Assembly: GCF_052857255.1 (NCBI RefSeq)
Contig: NC_135507.1
Span: forward strand, 75,573,850-75,637,849
Direction: 5' to 3'
Length of the DNA stretch: 64,000 nucleotides
Origin: Amblyomma americanum
Taxonomy: Eukaryota > Arthropoda > Arachnida > Ixodida > Ixodidae
The first letter of the stretch is position 1; every line of letters begins with the position of its first letter. The notes under the pieces are model-generated. The model had not been told where the DNA came from. It worked only from the letters and a program-made list of their open reading frames with translations, and made no database searches. Below, piece by piece: positions 32,401 through 44,400 of this stretch. The translations under genes and the position numbers were made by a program.

Positions 32401-35400
32401 GCCATTTATCAGTTTTGAACAGATCAGTCATTAAAACCTCCGCACAATGCGTCATGCAGCGCTCGTTGCATTGGCAGTAAGGGGCTTTCATTGGCTTGCC
32501 AAAAATGACAGCGAAAAAGGCGGGGTCCAAGGCCGGCTGCAGAGGCATGTTTCCTTTTCCATACTCTGCTGTTTGTGACGGAAGAACGAGCAGCAGAAAA
32601 AAAATAAGTAAACAACAGAGACTGGTTGGTTGGATGACGCTTTCATGGGCAGAGTGCAGTGCCGGTCTGTAATCTTTAGTTTTTTTTTTCTTAGCTTGGT
32701 TCTGTGTATTAGTTGAGAAGGAAACCATAGGGCCTATTTTAATTTTGTTCGGTGGTCAGTGTCCAAACAAATTAGGACCTAAGGCATGGGAGGTTTTCAT
32801 TGGGCCCTGCCTTGAATGTGCTTGAATTTCATGGAATCCAGACAGAACGACACACAGAACTGGAAAATTCAATGACTAGCAGTTTGCTTCACGTTGAATC
32901 GCTACAAACTCCTAAGCTCTCTTTTGCACCTGTTTTAGCTTGCAGACCTGGAACCACTCATTAAAGAAAGAAAAAAAAAGGAAGCCTGTCTTTTTGTTTC
33001 CTAGTCATCATATTTCTCCCAACTTGGAATTAGATTGCAAATTTACATCACTAATGCTTCTGCCCAAGCTGTGCGCCATAAACATAGCTGCAGTAGTACA
33101 TCTATATCTGTGAGTACTAATTATTCAAGTGAGCTTTGAATTTTCCCAGAGGCGGTTTTTAAATGGCCCTCGCTGCCCAATAATTTACAGGTTTTTCACA
33201 CCATTTCATTGACGTGCTTGCTAGCTGGTTCCTTTTTTTTTTTTAATCCTCTTTGTTGTACGTAGTCGTATTGTATTTATGTGGTTTATTTTGGTTATGC
33301 ATGGTATCTGTGTGCACAATATTTCTTTTGGTTCAATTACTGTTTTCTGTGTGTTCCTCTGGCTTGATATTCACTGTTTTCTTTGAGGTATCATCTCTCT
33401 CATATCCAGTACTTCTGCAGTATTTTGTAAATTAAAAAAAAATTTGAGGGGACACTTAAGCTCTGCCTTGAGAGTATGACCCGAAAGGTATAATAGGTCC
33501 TTGCAACAGCCTGGGGTCCTCTTTGTGCGTCACATTGCAGACATAGTCATTCTCTACTTTACATTGATAGATTGCGGGCAGTCCTCATACCACTGTCCTG
33601 GCGCAGTGGTGCAGGTAGCACAGCCACCGATGGGGCTTAAGACCACCTGCCCACCTGCAGCGGTAGGCAGTCTGTTCACAGGCCAGAGGGCAGGTTGCCA
33701 CCTGTCATGGTGGGCAGGTTGTGATGATGTCACAAGGTCATGTGACCTAGGTGGCAGGTGTGCAACCTGCTTTTCTGGACAATGGGAGCCTTAACACTGT
33801 CGTGTTAATAAGTGGAAAGGGTAGTGCATTGTCAGAAGCAGTCAGGACCATGATTTCAATACATTCAAGACTGTTTATTGCTACGTCATAATGCTGTTTC
33901 AGGAGCACTTTTATCTTGTCTACTGCCAGCTATCGTTATCACTCTTCAGGCTGACAAAGCTAGGCTTTGCTTGTGCTACCCATAGTGTTGACTGAGGCTT
34001 GCTTTTGCCATTCACTGTTGAGACAAACAGGGCAGTCTGCATTTTCGATGTGCTTACCAGCATCGAGCATTGAACAGCACATCTTCTGGATGATTTGGAA
34101 AGCACAGTCTAGCGGGGGCAAGTTAACAGCCAGAAAAAAACAAATACATCAAGTCGTATATGCTAACACAAGAATACCTTCAATAAGAACGCTAAGGCGT
34201 GAAGTTCTTCTCTTTTTCTTCTTGCAGGCCCAGCTTTCAGCGGTGTTCAACATTCGCCAGGACATCATGAAGTCACTGTCTCTCTACTACTACACGTTCG
34301 TTGACCTCCTCGACTTTAGGGTGAGAACTGACTTGTCTCGGGATGGCCTTGTTAACCTGTGGATGCAGGGCACGAATGCATGGACATTTATAGGGATACT
34401 GGGGACTAATTCAAGCTGACATGCATCAGTTGATTACTGTGCTCTAACAGTGGAGCTGCTTTTCTAAAAACAGCTTTTATAAGCTACAAAAGGCCTAAAA
34501 GTAGTAACTATAGTAGTGATATGGGCTAAAATGGGCTTTCCCTGCCACAGATCATTTTCACAAGTCATCTAACTGCAATGATGCCAATATATTTAACATG
34601 AATCTCTGAGGTGAGACCACGCTGCCACCTTCATCGAGGCAGCGATCGCAGAGCCCATAGAAGAGGCGATCATTAATGTCATGGAAATATTTCATTTTTG
34701 GCTCCAAATTTGTTGGCAATAAATATGTGCTTTGTGATCGTATCAAGTGTAGGATGATGCAAGAGCTAGTTGATGAATCCTACTGATTGGCTGTCTTCCT
34801 CTGCAGGATCACGTCAACGAGTTACTCACCACGATAGACTCCTTCCAGCTTCATCTTGATATTGTGAGTATTTTTTTTTTTGTGTGCCTGTACTCCGTTT
34901 TTATGCATAGCCTTTTGTCTCTGTTGTCCAAGTACTTGAGTGTGACATGTATGCAAAGCTTACTGCCGCACATTCTTGTGTGTGCTCATAAATGATGCCC
35001 CTTGCAGTTCACAGTGTGTTGGGTAATTCGCGGTGCATAATATGATAGTCCATTAGGGGTGGCAAAAAATCGGTGTATTTTACCCTTGTGTAACAAGTAA
35101 GATTTTAGTAACAGTAGTAATGAAGCATATGATGGATTCCAGGGTGCCATGGGAAAATATAAAAATTGAGGTGTACAGGGTCGGTCAAAAGTTCCCAGGC
35201 CACAGGGTCTACTTTTCAGTGGCATATCCTGCCACTTATGATAGCAATTAAGCTATCAAGTTTCTCAGAGGTCAAAATGATACCTCTCCTATCCTCTGTA
35301 GAGATTTTGAGCTTCAGGGACGTCGTAACTGCCGAACTATAGCACTCCAAAGCAGACCCTGTGGCCTGGGAACTTTTGACCAACCCTGTACGTCGTGGAT

Positions 35401-38400
35401 AAGTATGCAACTAGATTTTACAAGACCATTGCGAGGAATGCTGAGATTCTGACTACTTTCTCGATGAATTGCAGCCATCAGTCTGGCTTCTCTATTGCAG
35501 GCATTGTATGAGGATTGGCCCATTTTTTTTCTAATTTTACACACAAAATACTTTGTGACAGCATTGTGCAGGTTTTGAGAATCAGAATCAATGGTGAAGC
35601 CCAGAAGTATGTCTGTTCTTGGGGCCATTAAAGTTGCTCGAAGCAGTTTTACACTGGATGCCTGCAGAATAAAAATATAGTAATGTGTTAGAAAGCCGAG
35701 CTGGGCAAGAATGCCACTGCTAGACTCCTTGAAGAAGTACAACAATGATGTCAATTACAACACTGCAGGGTTTGTTTTTCATTTGTGCAGAAGCCAGCAC
35801 AAAGGGGCACACATGAATAATACTTGTACAATCCTATCCATATGTCTTCCTTGTCCTAGTCTTTGTGATGCTTCGTATATTGGAAGCTCACAGATTAGCT
35901 CTGGGTATAGTTAATCTAGATGATGCTAGGTTACTAATCTTAAGGCAGTTCATGCTGTTTCCTAGTCTAGTTGCTTTTTCCAACTGTGTGTATTACTTCT
36001 TGCAATTTCGCCCAACTTTCTCTCTCCCTCTCTCTCTGACTGGCCATCTCAGACGCTCAACTTTGATGCGGCCAAAGCATACTTGGACCTAGTGGCGGCC
36101 TACGTGACGCTCATGATCCTACTGTCACGCGTGGAGGACCGTAAAGCAGTGCTGGGTCTCTTCAACACGGCCCACGAGATGACGCACGGCCACAGCGACA
36201 ACAGCTTCCCGCGCCTTGGGCAGCTCATCGTCGACTACGACCCGCCCCTCAAGAAGCTCGCCGACGAATTCGTGCCCCATTCCAAGGTGAGCAGATATGC
36301 TTTACTTCGCAACAAGTTTTCTTAGCAATAAAGGGAATGCTGCAGAGCTGAAACAAGCCCTCTTGCCCTGTGCAGTAGAATGTATCCCCCCAGTTGCAGT
36401 TAATAGCTTTCTTTTAAAGCAATGTGTATTGGTGATGCTCTTACTTAGGGCACTTTTCTGTAATAACTTGGGATTTTCAGCCCTAGACAGTAAGGGCAAA
36501 AATAATTTCTTTGGTTACAGTGGATTTTCTGGCCACATCCTGTTACAAGAAGTTCCCGTAGATGGCGCCAGCTACACCAGCAATGTATCAAAGCAGTCAC
36601 ACATAAACTTGCCGCTGCAGAGGTCAAACTATTTGGCGGAGTAAGCAGCTACTGAGCTCTACTTCTATAGCTTTCCCGTCATTGCCAGGAAAAGTTGTCG
36701 CTGAGTATAGTGTCAGGACACCATGCGGTTGAAGTGTGGCGCCATTGCCAATGGTCACCAGATTGCCAATGGTACCATTGGCACTGTGGTGACAGCCCTT
36801 GACATGCATGCTGTGTACAACAGGGCAGTTTGGAAAGAATTAGATGCAGATACTAATGTTGTTGAGAAAGTAGATCAGCAGTTCAGAATCATTGGAGGTA
36901 GCAGTAGATAGGGCATCACACATTTGAAAACTGGGATCATTCCTTTTTTCTGGGTTGCTGTATGTGCTAGACTACGGAGTCTCGTACTATGTTCTGCAGA
37001 GAGTCCTTGGTTTTCTTGGAGCACTTTTTGAGTTCTCCAAGCACCTAAATACATGCATGCTTCACCTCCCACCTTTCTTTTACCCAATTTAATTTGGGAC
37101 CAGCGGGGACCAGCGGTGCTATGGTTGCTGACAGCAGCCTGTTTCACTATAAAGCCAGTACATAATTAGTAATTGAATTAGGGCATTTTTTAAGAGGCCA
37201 TTCATTTTTGTGCTCTTCCATGCACGCATGTCAGTTAGGAATAGCCAAGACGCATGGGGTCTCTGAGAACCTTTTGGAAAGTGTCACAAAAGCGACTAAA
37301 AAATTCCTCTTATAGGTTAGCAATGAGGGCAGATTCCTGTTAGCAGCTTTTAGCCGCTGTTCCAACAAGTGAGCTGTGAGCATGTGTGCGCATCCTCCTT
37401 GCGGGGTTTGTGCACAGAGCCATTTCTTTGCTGTAATAAATTGCGAATAGAGTGTGCACGGTCATCACCATCGTCTTCTCTGATATCCTAGCGTCTCCAA
37501 AAGCTGGCTGTGAGCAGTGAACAAATGACTTTCCTTTCTCTTTTTTTTTTCAGACCTTGTTCCAGGCCCTGCTCTCCCTGCAGCAGGTGTTCCCCCGCCG
37601 AAACCTGACTGCTGACGAGTGGCGCAAGAGCCAAATGCTCAGCCTCCTGGTTGCACCAGCGCAGATGCTGACACCAGCGCAGACTGAAACGGTGAGCGCT
37701 TTGCCACTACTGAATCGTTGATTCCGTAGGTTCTTAAGGGCCGCAGTGATCACCAGTGAAGGTCACTGATAAGCCCTGGGGAGGTTGAGTTGCTGACTCA
37801 TACGGAATGGGAAAAGAAAATGAGTATAGTATTGTATTTACCCGCTTAATTTGCGCACTTTTTTTTCTAAAGTTAGGGTTGCAGAAACAGGGTGCGCAAA
37901 TTACGCTGAGATTTCATGACCACTTCCTAAAAACTTTACAGAGGTCATAATGCGCAATGTGTGCAATATATTAGAGCAATATATTAGAAGATGCCCCATG
38001 TCTTTGGGTCCCCAAGGAAATAGCGGGCCCCAATAGCATGGATTTGTGCACCGTGGGCTTTTAGAATAGGTTTTTTCTCTACCCAATGGGGCTATGCTTG
38101 ACGACTTCGGTTCTTTGACTACAGCACCATTGTGGCCAAGAGAAATGCTAAAAAGACAAAAGTAAACAAATGAAAATGATTTTGTTTCATATATCTGGTT
38201 ACATTTCTGCAGCACTAACTTCGCATAAAGTAACCAAACTAAATGGTAGAAACAAGGAGTGCTTTTTACATTTTTTTTTATTTTTTTGCCACGTGCAGCG
38301 CCACCTCGGGCAGAACACGCAATGTGTAACCCTCGCAAATGTAATTATCTTCAGTTCTGTTTACATCCGCGTGAATAAAAATTACTGCATAAATAAGAAA

Positions 38401-41400
38401 GCAGTGTTTTAACAGAATGCCAATCTTCTGTGACCCCTTTTAGGACCAAAATCGCTTGAAGTGAAGATCAATGATTTAAACCTCCTGCTCTTTCTGACGT
38501 CAAACGATGCATGCTCACTAAGCCTAGCAGCTGTGTAAACACGGAAACAATCTGAAAATTTGCCGCGTTTTATCACGAAAATTTTATGTTGTGGGCATGT
38601 TCAGGCAAAGCAAAAGGTTTGTGCCCCTTTTGTTTGCTGTGAACGCGAGTGACATAGTAGCGGCAATGATGAATCGGTGGTGAAGCGAGAGGCCCTGCCT
38701 TGACGGGCGCATCCATGTTGCCTGAATGTAGAACAGCGTTGAAGCGCACGCTATTTCGGCAAAATAGTGTTCGCTGCTAACGTTAGCCCAAGATGCAAGG
38801 CAGGTCTTGCATTCTGCGCATGAGCACTTCGACACCCCGAACTTCTTGGGGGCCCCAAAACTTGGAGCCTCCTATTCTAATACTCCCTATTTCCACGTAT
38901 AAGTCGACCCCACAACTCGTGCCCCTCTCTAGCTAAAAAAAAGGCCACCACCGTTTGGAAGATGTTGAAGTAACGAGCGTTAGCTTTATTGGCCACACGT
39001 AAAACGAAAGTCTTTCCACATCCACCGGGGCCAGTGAAGAAAACCTGAGCGGTTCGGAAAAATAACATAACTTTTCCACATAGCGGAGCGACCGACGCCT
39101 AGTGCCATCTATCAAGAAATTACGATACACATCCCCTGCCCATCGCCCCAGACCCACGTTACAAAGGTAGTTCCCTGCATGTGGCATGATGGCACGTGCG
39201 CAGCTCAGAGCAATAAATGCGGCACGATAAGATCGCAAAGCCAGCACTGAGAGGCAAATGAAGATACAAAGCAATAAAATGGCACCCTCACATGCGGTCC
39301 GGCTGAGTAGTGGCAAACAGAGCAGCCAACGGTTCGGTAGTTTTGGATTCTGGCACGACTCACGCTCCGGAGGTTACTGCAAATTTGCTCTGGCAGCCGT
39401 TCGTACGGGATAACGACTGCCGGCATGAGCTAGCCAGGTAAACGATGCGCAATTGACTTTGCTTTATCGGAAGCAATTTACAGACGAATTACCCGGTTCT
39501 TTTTTTACATCACTGACAGACCTTTCGCAGCCGCACCGATCTTTCAAGCCAGCCCTGCACGCGCCCGCATGCATGATGGTGCGTTTGTGCAGTAGTGAGC
39601 GGAAAATATGCGAGTAAATTTTTTTTTTTTTTAAATCCTGGCATTAAGTTAAAGGTGCACCTTTAAGGGTGTTCACGTTACACGAGTAAATATGCTAGTA
39701 AAGGCTTGTTAATTTGACCGCTGTTAATTCAGAAATCTGGATAATTCAAACTGCTGGCTTGATCCCAGCCAAAGCCTTTGCAAATCTACGGCATTTGACG
39801 CTTGCTGATTCAAACGCTACAGGTCTAGAACCGGCTATCTCGAACACGCTCTCGAAGGAGGCCACGTCCAGGTAGAACCAACATGGCAAGAAATGATCGA
39901 AATAACCTTATTTAAAACCTGCGTTCCATGCTGCAGTGTTGTCCGCGTTACCCTAATGTATGCGTGACAGCAGGCGTAATGATGAACGAACGGCCCCGTC
40001 TCCGAGAACAGTCCGTCCGCTTACTTTCGGTTTCGCTTTGCACCAGCATCTACCAGCAAACCTAAACCAGCTGAGCATCATTTCGAACATTGATATCCGC
40101 GTCACTGGTGTCTTCTTTCCCAATTTTTTTTTCTTACCACTTCGGTGCCGCTGAGCTGTTTCCTTTGCTTCTGCCCACATGGTTCCGTTCTTCCAGTGCG
40201 CCGAAAATGCGCACTTGTGACATGCCGTTTGCTGTTCATACATTGAAGCCTCCTCATATGCGAGGGTGCCGTTTATGATGGTTGTGACGATGTAGCGATG
40301 GAGCTCTATTGAGTCACACTCTGAAGGATGTGGGGGGCTCTTGCGATTTTGAAGCAGTTCTGCTTCGATAGTCCCAGCAGAATGCACGCAATCGGGCATT
40401 GATGAAAATGTGAAGATACTGGTCATTGCCACACTGTTCTCATCTCAAAATCACACAAGCATAGCCCAGTCTTTTACGAAATAAATTTACTATGATGCAA
40501 GCAGTTCTATACAGTTTTCTGGGGCCCATTTGATAATTCTAAATTTAGGATAATTCAAACATATTTTCCCGATCCCCTGGAGTTCGAATTAATGAGTTTT
40601 TATTGTAATCAAGCTATCTAAAGAAACAAACCCCGTTGATAACCATGCGACATCATGGGCAGCTCAATGAAACTGGCTGAATAGTCAAGCTCTCAGGATT
40701 TTTCGTGTCCATAAGATCATTCCGTTCACATGTGGTTTTGTCCACGTGTATGTACAAGCTGTGGCATCATTGGCTGCAACTGGGAACATTGGCCCAGCTA
40801 TGAGGAGCTGCATGCAACCTTTCATTTGAATTCGTGAGCAGCTGACGATATGCAGAGCGGCAGTATATTAGGCCAAGGGGATCATCGGAGCTTATGCTTG
40901 GAATTGATTGTGTGGCTTTTTAAAATGTCCAAAGCTGTTTCGGGACCCCATGTGAAAAAGCAAGTCCTCGGGTTCTTTTTTTGGTTGGTGGTATCTCTGG
41001 TAGCCTTTGCTTAATTTGCTGAATTATGTTGTACATGTTGTCCCCAATAGTGGGATGATTAATTCTGGAACTGTTTTGCCTTTGTTCACAGTGGCTGATT
41101 ACTGAGATATAAAAGCGCCTTTTCTCGACCTTCTGTTGCAGATGCCCTGTGAATACCTTTCCCTGGAGACCATGGAGCGCTGGATTATCTGTAAGTATCA
41201 GTTTAGTTTCACTTTCCAATTATATTTCTGCACATGCTTGTGACCACCTCATTATTTGTCTGCAAAATCACTTTTTATAAGTGTGGCGGCAGCGGCTGTT
41301 AGTGGGACACTGTCTGGGGTAAATTGGGTAGGTGTCCACCTGTTGACCAGTGAGAGTATTGTCCAGGCAAGCCCAGGCCCTGAGGGCCAAGGAGTGGACA

Positions 41401-44400
41401 CTGTAGAGAGTATGTCATTAGTGTAGTCATTTAATCTAGGTGGACTTTGGATTAGAGAGACAGGAGAAAGGAGCGGGAGGAGGTCAATCACTCAGAATTC
41501 CTGGTTGCCTGCCCAATACGTGTGAAGCGGGATGAAGGGAATGAATTTCGCGTTCTGGTTACCATATTTATTTGATTGTAAGTCTACTCGCATGTCAGAA
41601 AAAAAAAAAACTAGAGGATGCTTAAGCTTCGCCCTTAAGAGTGGAACACGACAGCGTGTTGCAGTGCTGCCAGGGAGCCCACGGAACGCCATCGCCTTGC
41701 CCGTTGGAGGACAAATAGCTCGGAGTCTCTAGGAGGCCTCTGAAAACAACACGGACACTGCTCCATACTAGCACTCGTAGACGGTTGCGGTTTCCTCACG
41801 CCTGTTCAGAAACGAACAACGCTACTACGATGCAGAAAGGTCACCTGCGCACACGCCATCTGCCGGGCCGTCATGGCTGTCGTGGTGGGCCGTCGGGCCG
41901 TCAAGCGGAGTGGAAGCATCCCTGTCTTGAATACCAACGGCCCTGGTTCAATTCCTGGCTTAGACCCCGGTCTTTTTATTTATTGAGTGTGTGTGCATTT
42001 TTACGCAGCCCCCGAATATTCCCAATGCGCGATGCGCACAATTACAACTACTATGACGCCGATGGCTTTTCGATCAAACGGGCTGTACACACTATCCTGT
42101 AAAAAAGAAGAAGAAAGGCGTGCCCGTGCCTGTGAGCACATTCCAAAACGAAAATGTATTAGGCACTGGACTGCTCATCCACACTTGCGCTGTCATCCTC
42201 ATTAGCGCTGTCGTCGCCATCGCTGCTGCAGTTCCACAACATCATGTGGAACAGCTGAAAATTTTACCCCGCTGCTGCTGCCAAACTTGTATCACCCAAT
42301 CCGAGGCTTCAAACTTGTTGCCCAGTTCACAGTTGCTCGTTTCTTCGGTGTGTGGAATGACAGCCAACTTGAACATAGCCGTGTACGAGTGCCGGATGCT
42401 TGCTGGACCCGGTGCATAAATGGCAATCGATGAAGCACTACATTAAAAACTAGTAAAATGTGCCGGCAGTCATCAAATGCGTCAGACAGAGCCAAAGAGA
42501 AACTATGCATGCTATGCGTGAGCGGAATCGGATATTCCATCATCTGCTGACACTCCCCAGAAGCGCTGCCATTCCGAGTGGCCACCATGATTGGAACAGC
42601 GGTGTTTCCATCAACTTTACTCCCTTGAGCGCTGAGTGTGCAGGTGAAAGTAAAAAATAAACGAAAAATCCTTCCATAAAACCACGCAGAATAGCCAAAA
42701 GCTACTGGGTAGAGCTGTAGAGCAAACAAAATTGCAACCATGCTGTACAATCCCTGATCCCTTGTTTGACTCGCCTTTATTTATAGTAATATGCTTTGGT
42801 TTCAATTGTAATTCAGCACCCCTCCGTGCTACTTGAGATTTTCAAATAAAAAAAATTGGCCGACTTGCAACCATGTAAATACGGTTATGTCCATTCGCTC
42901 GTCTTGATGTGAGGTGGAGCATTGTCGGCTGGGGTACGCGTGCTGTTTAAATGGCCACGTGAGACCCCTGTGTTCTTTGTTTCTCGCCTTCCTCCTCCCC
43001 CTGCCTCCCATCTCTGCAGTGGGATTCCTGCTGCTGCACCCATACCTGCAGCAGCCGCCCGCGCAGGCCCTCTTTCTCCAGGCGCTGTCCAACGGTTGGG
43101 CACTGACCCTGTTCCGGGACGAGCTGCTGGCGGTGCACCCGTATGCGCAGCAGTTCTTCGAGGGCCTCAAAGGCCACGGCAAGCGGGCCTCCGAAGTCAA
43201 GGAGGCCCTGGGACAGGCCCTGCAGGCGGCGCCTCTCGTGCACCGTGAGCGCCGCAAGTTCCTCCGCTCCGCCCTCAAGGAGCTCGCCCTGGTCCTGGCC
43301 GAGCAGCCGGGGCTGCTGGGCCCTAAGGTACGTGGTCTGTCTACTGCGTCATCAAAGCGAAGGTGTCTGCTACTACAGACCTAGTTGCATACAATGCCGC
43401 AGGATGGCACTAGTGCACCTTGTGGTTGTGAGAATAAACACGAGAGGGCGCTAGGTGCAGTATGGAAAGACAGAAGGGGACAGAAGAATAAAGGTTGTTG
43501 GCAAGGGAGCCTTGTGCACTGAAATTCCACATTCTGTCACCACCAAAGCGTGACAACAATTTTAAAGCGGTTGTTGTGTTAAGACACATGCATTTAGCTG
43601 GCAGAGTCAGTCTGCGTGGCATACACGTAGGGCCCCTCATTTCTTGGTAAACTCGGGTTGTAACTTATTATTATTGCAGCCCAAACAGATCTCTCAAAAA
43701 TCGGGTTAAACCCTTTTCCTACACAAAAATGCACCCTCTAAAGAGTATAATTTTTCTATGCACAATGCTGAAGACATAGCATGGGAATTAGTGGCTATAT
43801 TGTGTTCATTCTGGAGGAGCGTTTTCAGTTAACTGATCACTTTAAACCTGCTTTAGTGCTAGTTATTCATAATGCGGCTTAATTTGAAGATGAGTACAAA
43901 AACTATGTTTTAGAAGTCAGAGCCCAAAACACAGGTAATGGCCAGAAGACGTCTTATTGCTGTCATTGTATCGAATGCTACCGATGCTGAGGACATCCTG
44001 CTCAAAGGCTGCTATGCGTTTAAAATGGTCACTTCTTGTTGAACAAATGTTTTTGCAGTTTACAAACAAGGGCAGGCAGGCCTTGCATGTGCGCAGGCGA
44101 CAATACTGCACACGACAAAATAGTTGTAATAAATTTTAAAAAAAATTGTAATTATAACTTTGTAAACCAGTTTAATACTCGTTTCCATTTCTGCATTGTT
44201 TATGAAAATTAGTGATAAATGGATAATTTTTATTATCATCACAAAAATGAGTGCTGATAATAAACGGCCTTTTGCCTCGAAAAATTACCCGAAAAAGTCC
44301 TGGTGGTGGTGCTCGATAATATTGAAACCGGAACTGCGAATTTTGACTGAAAATTATTCAGATCCGCATACGTATAATACGAGGTGGAAATTTGACATGC

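Larger units (their letters stand above)
21356..34227 (+). other. NCKAP1 intron 2 (12.9 kb)
   Basis: It hosts the I-clade LINE 22618-32216 with its nested CR1/L2-type LINE. The I element landed in a repeat marked by TTGTGATGA(C/T)GTCACA. The parts 21360-22240 and 32300-33440 show no gene. A short dispersed block (GGGGACACTTAAGC...CTTGAGAGT) lies at 33446-33490. The insertions make this the longest NCKAP1 intron seen. Confidence 0.8.
37692..41141 (+). other. NCKAP1 intron 6 (old DNA transposons)
   Basis: It holds a CCGTATTTAC-like terminus at 37846-37905 (ATTTACCCGCTTAATTTGCG), a probable TIR element at 38876-39692 and a diverged Tigger copy at 39695-40605. The interval 40610-41130 shows nothing. 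No coding exon is evident. Confidence 0.6.

Noticed and set aside
36053..36286. Possible bacterial or viral origin of isolated GC-rich ORFs
   Set aside because: They are exons of NCKAP1 with consistent phases and GT-AG borders; codon bias differs from introns only because they are coding.
39953..40432. 159-codon minus-strand ORF inside the diverged Tigger copy
   Set aside because: No domain or motif is recognisable, and it sits in an old transposon remnant; an ORF of this length can occur by chance.
42292..42750. 152-codon minus-strand ORF inside the 41561-42884 element
   Set aside because: No recognisable transposase motif; kept only as part of the probable transposon.
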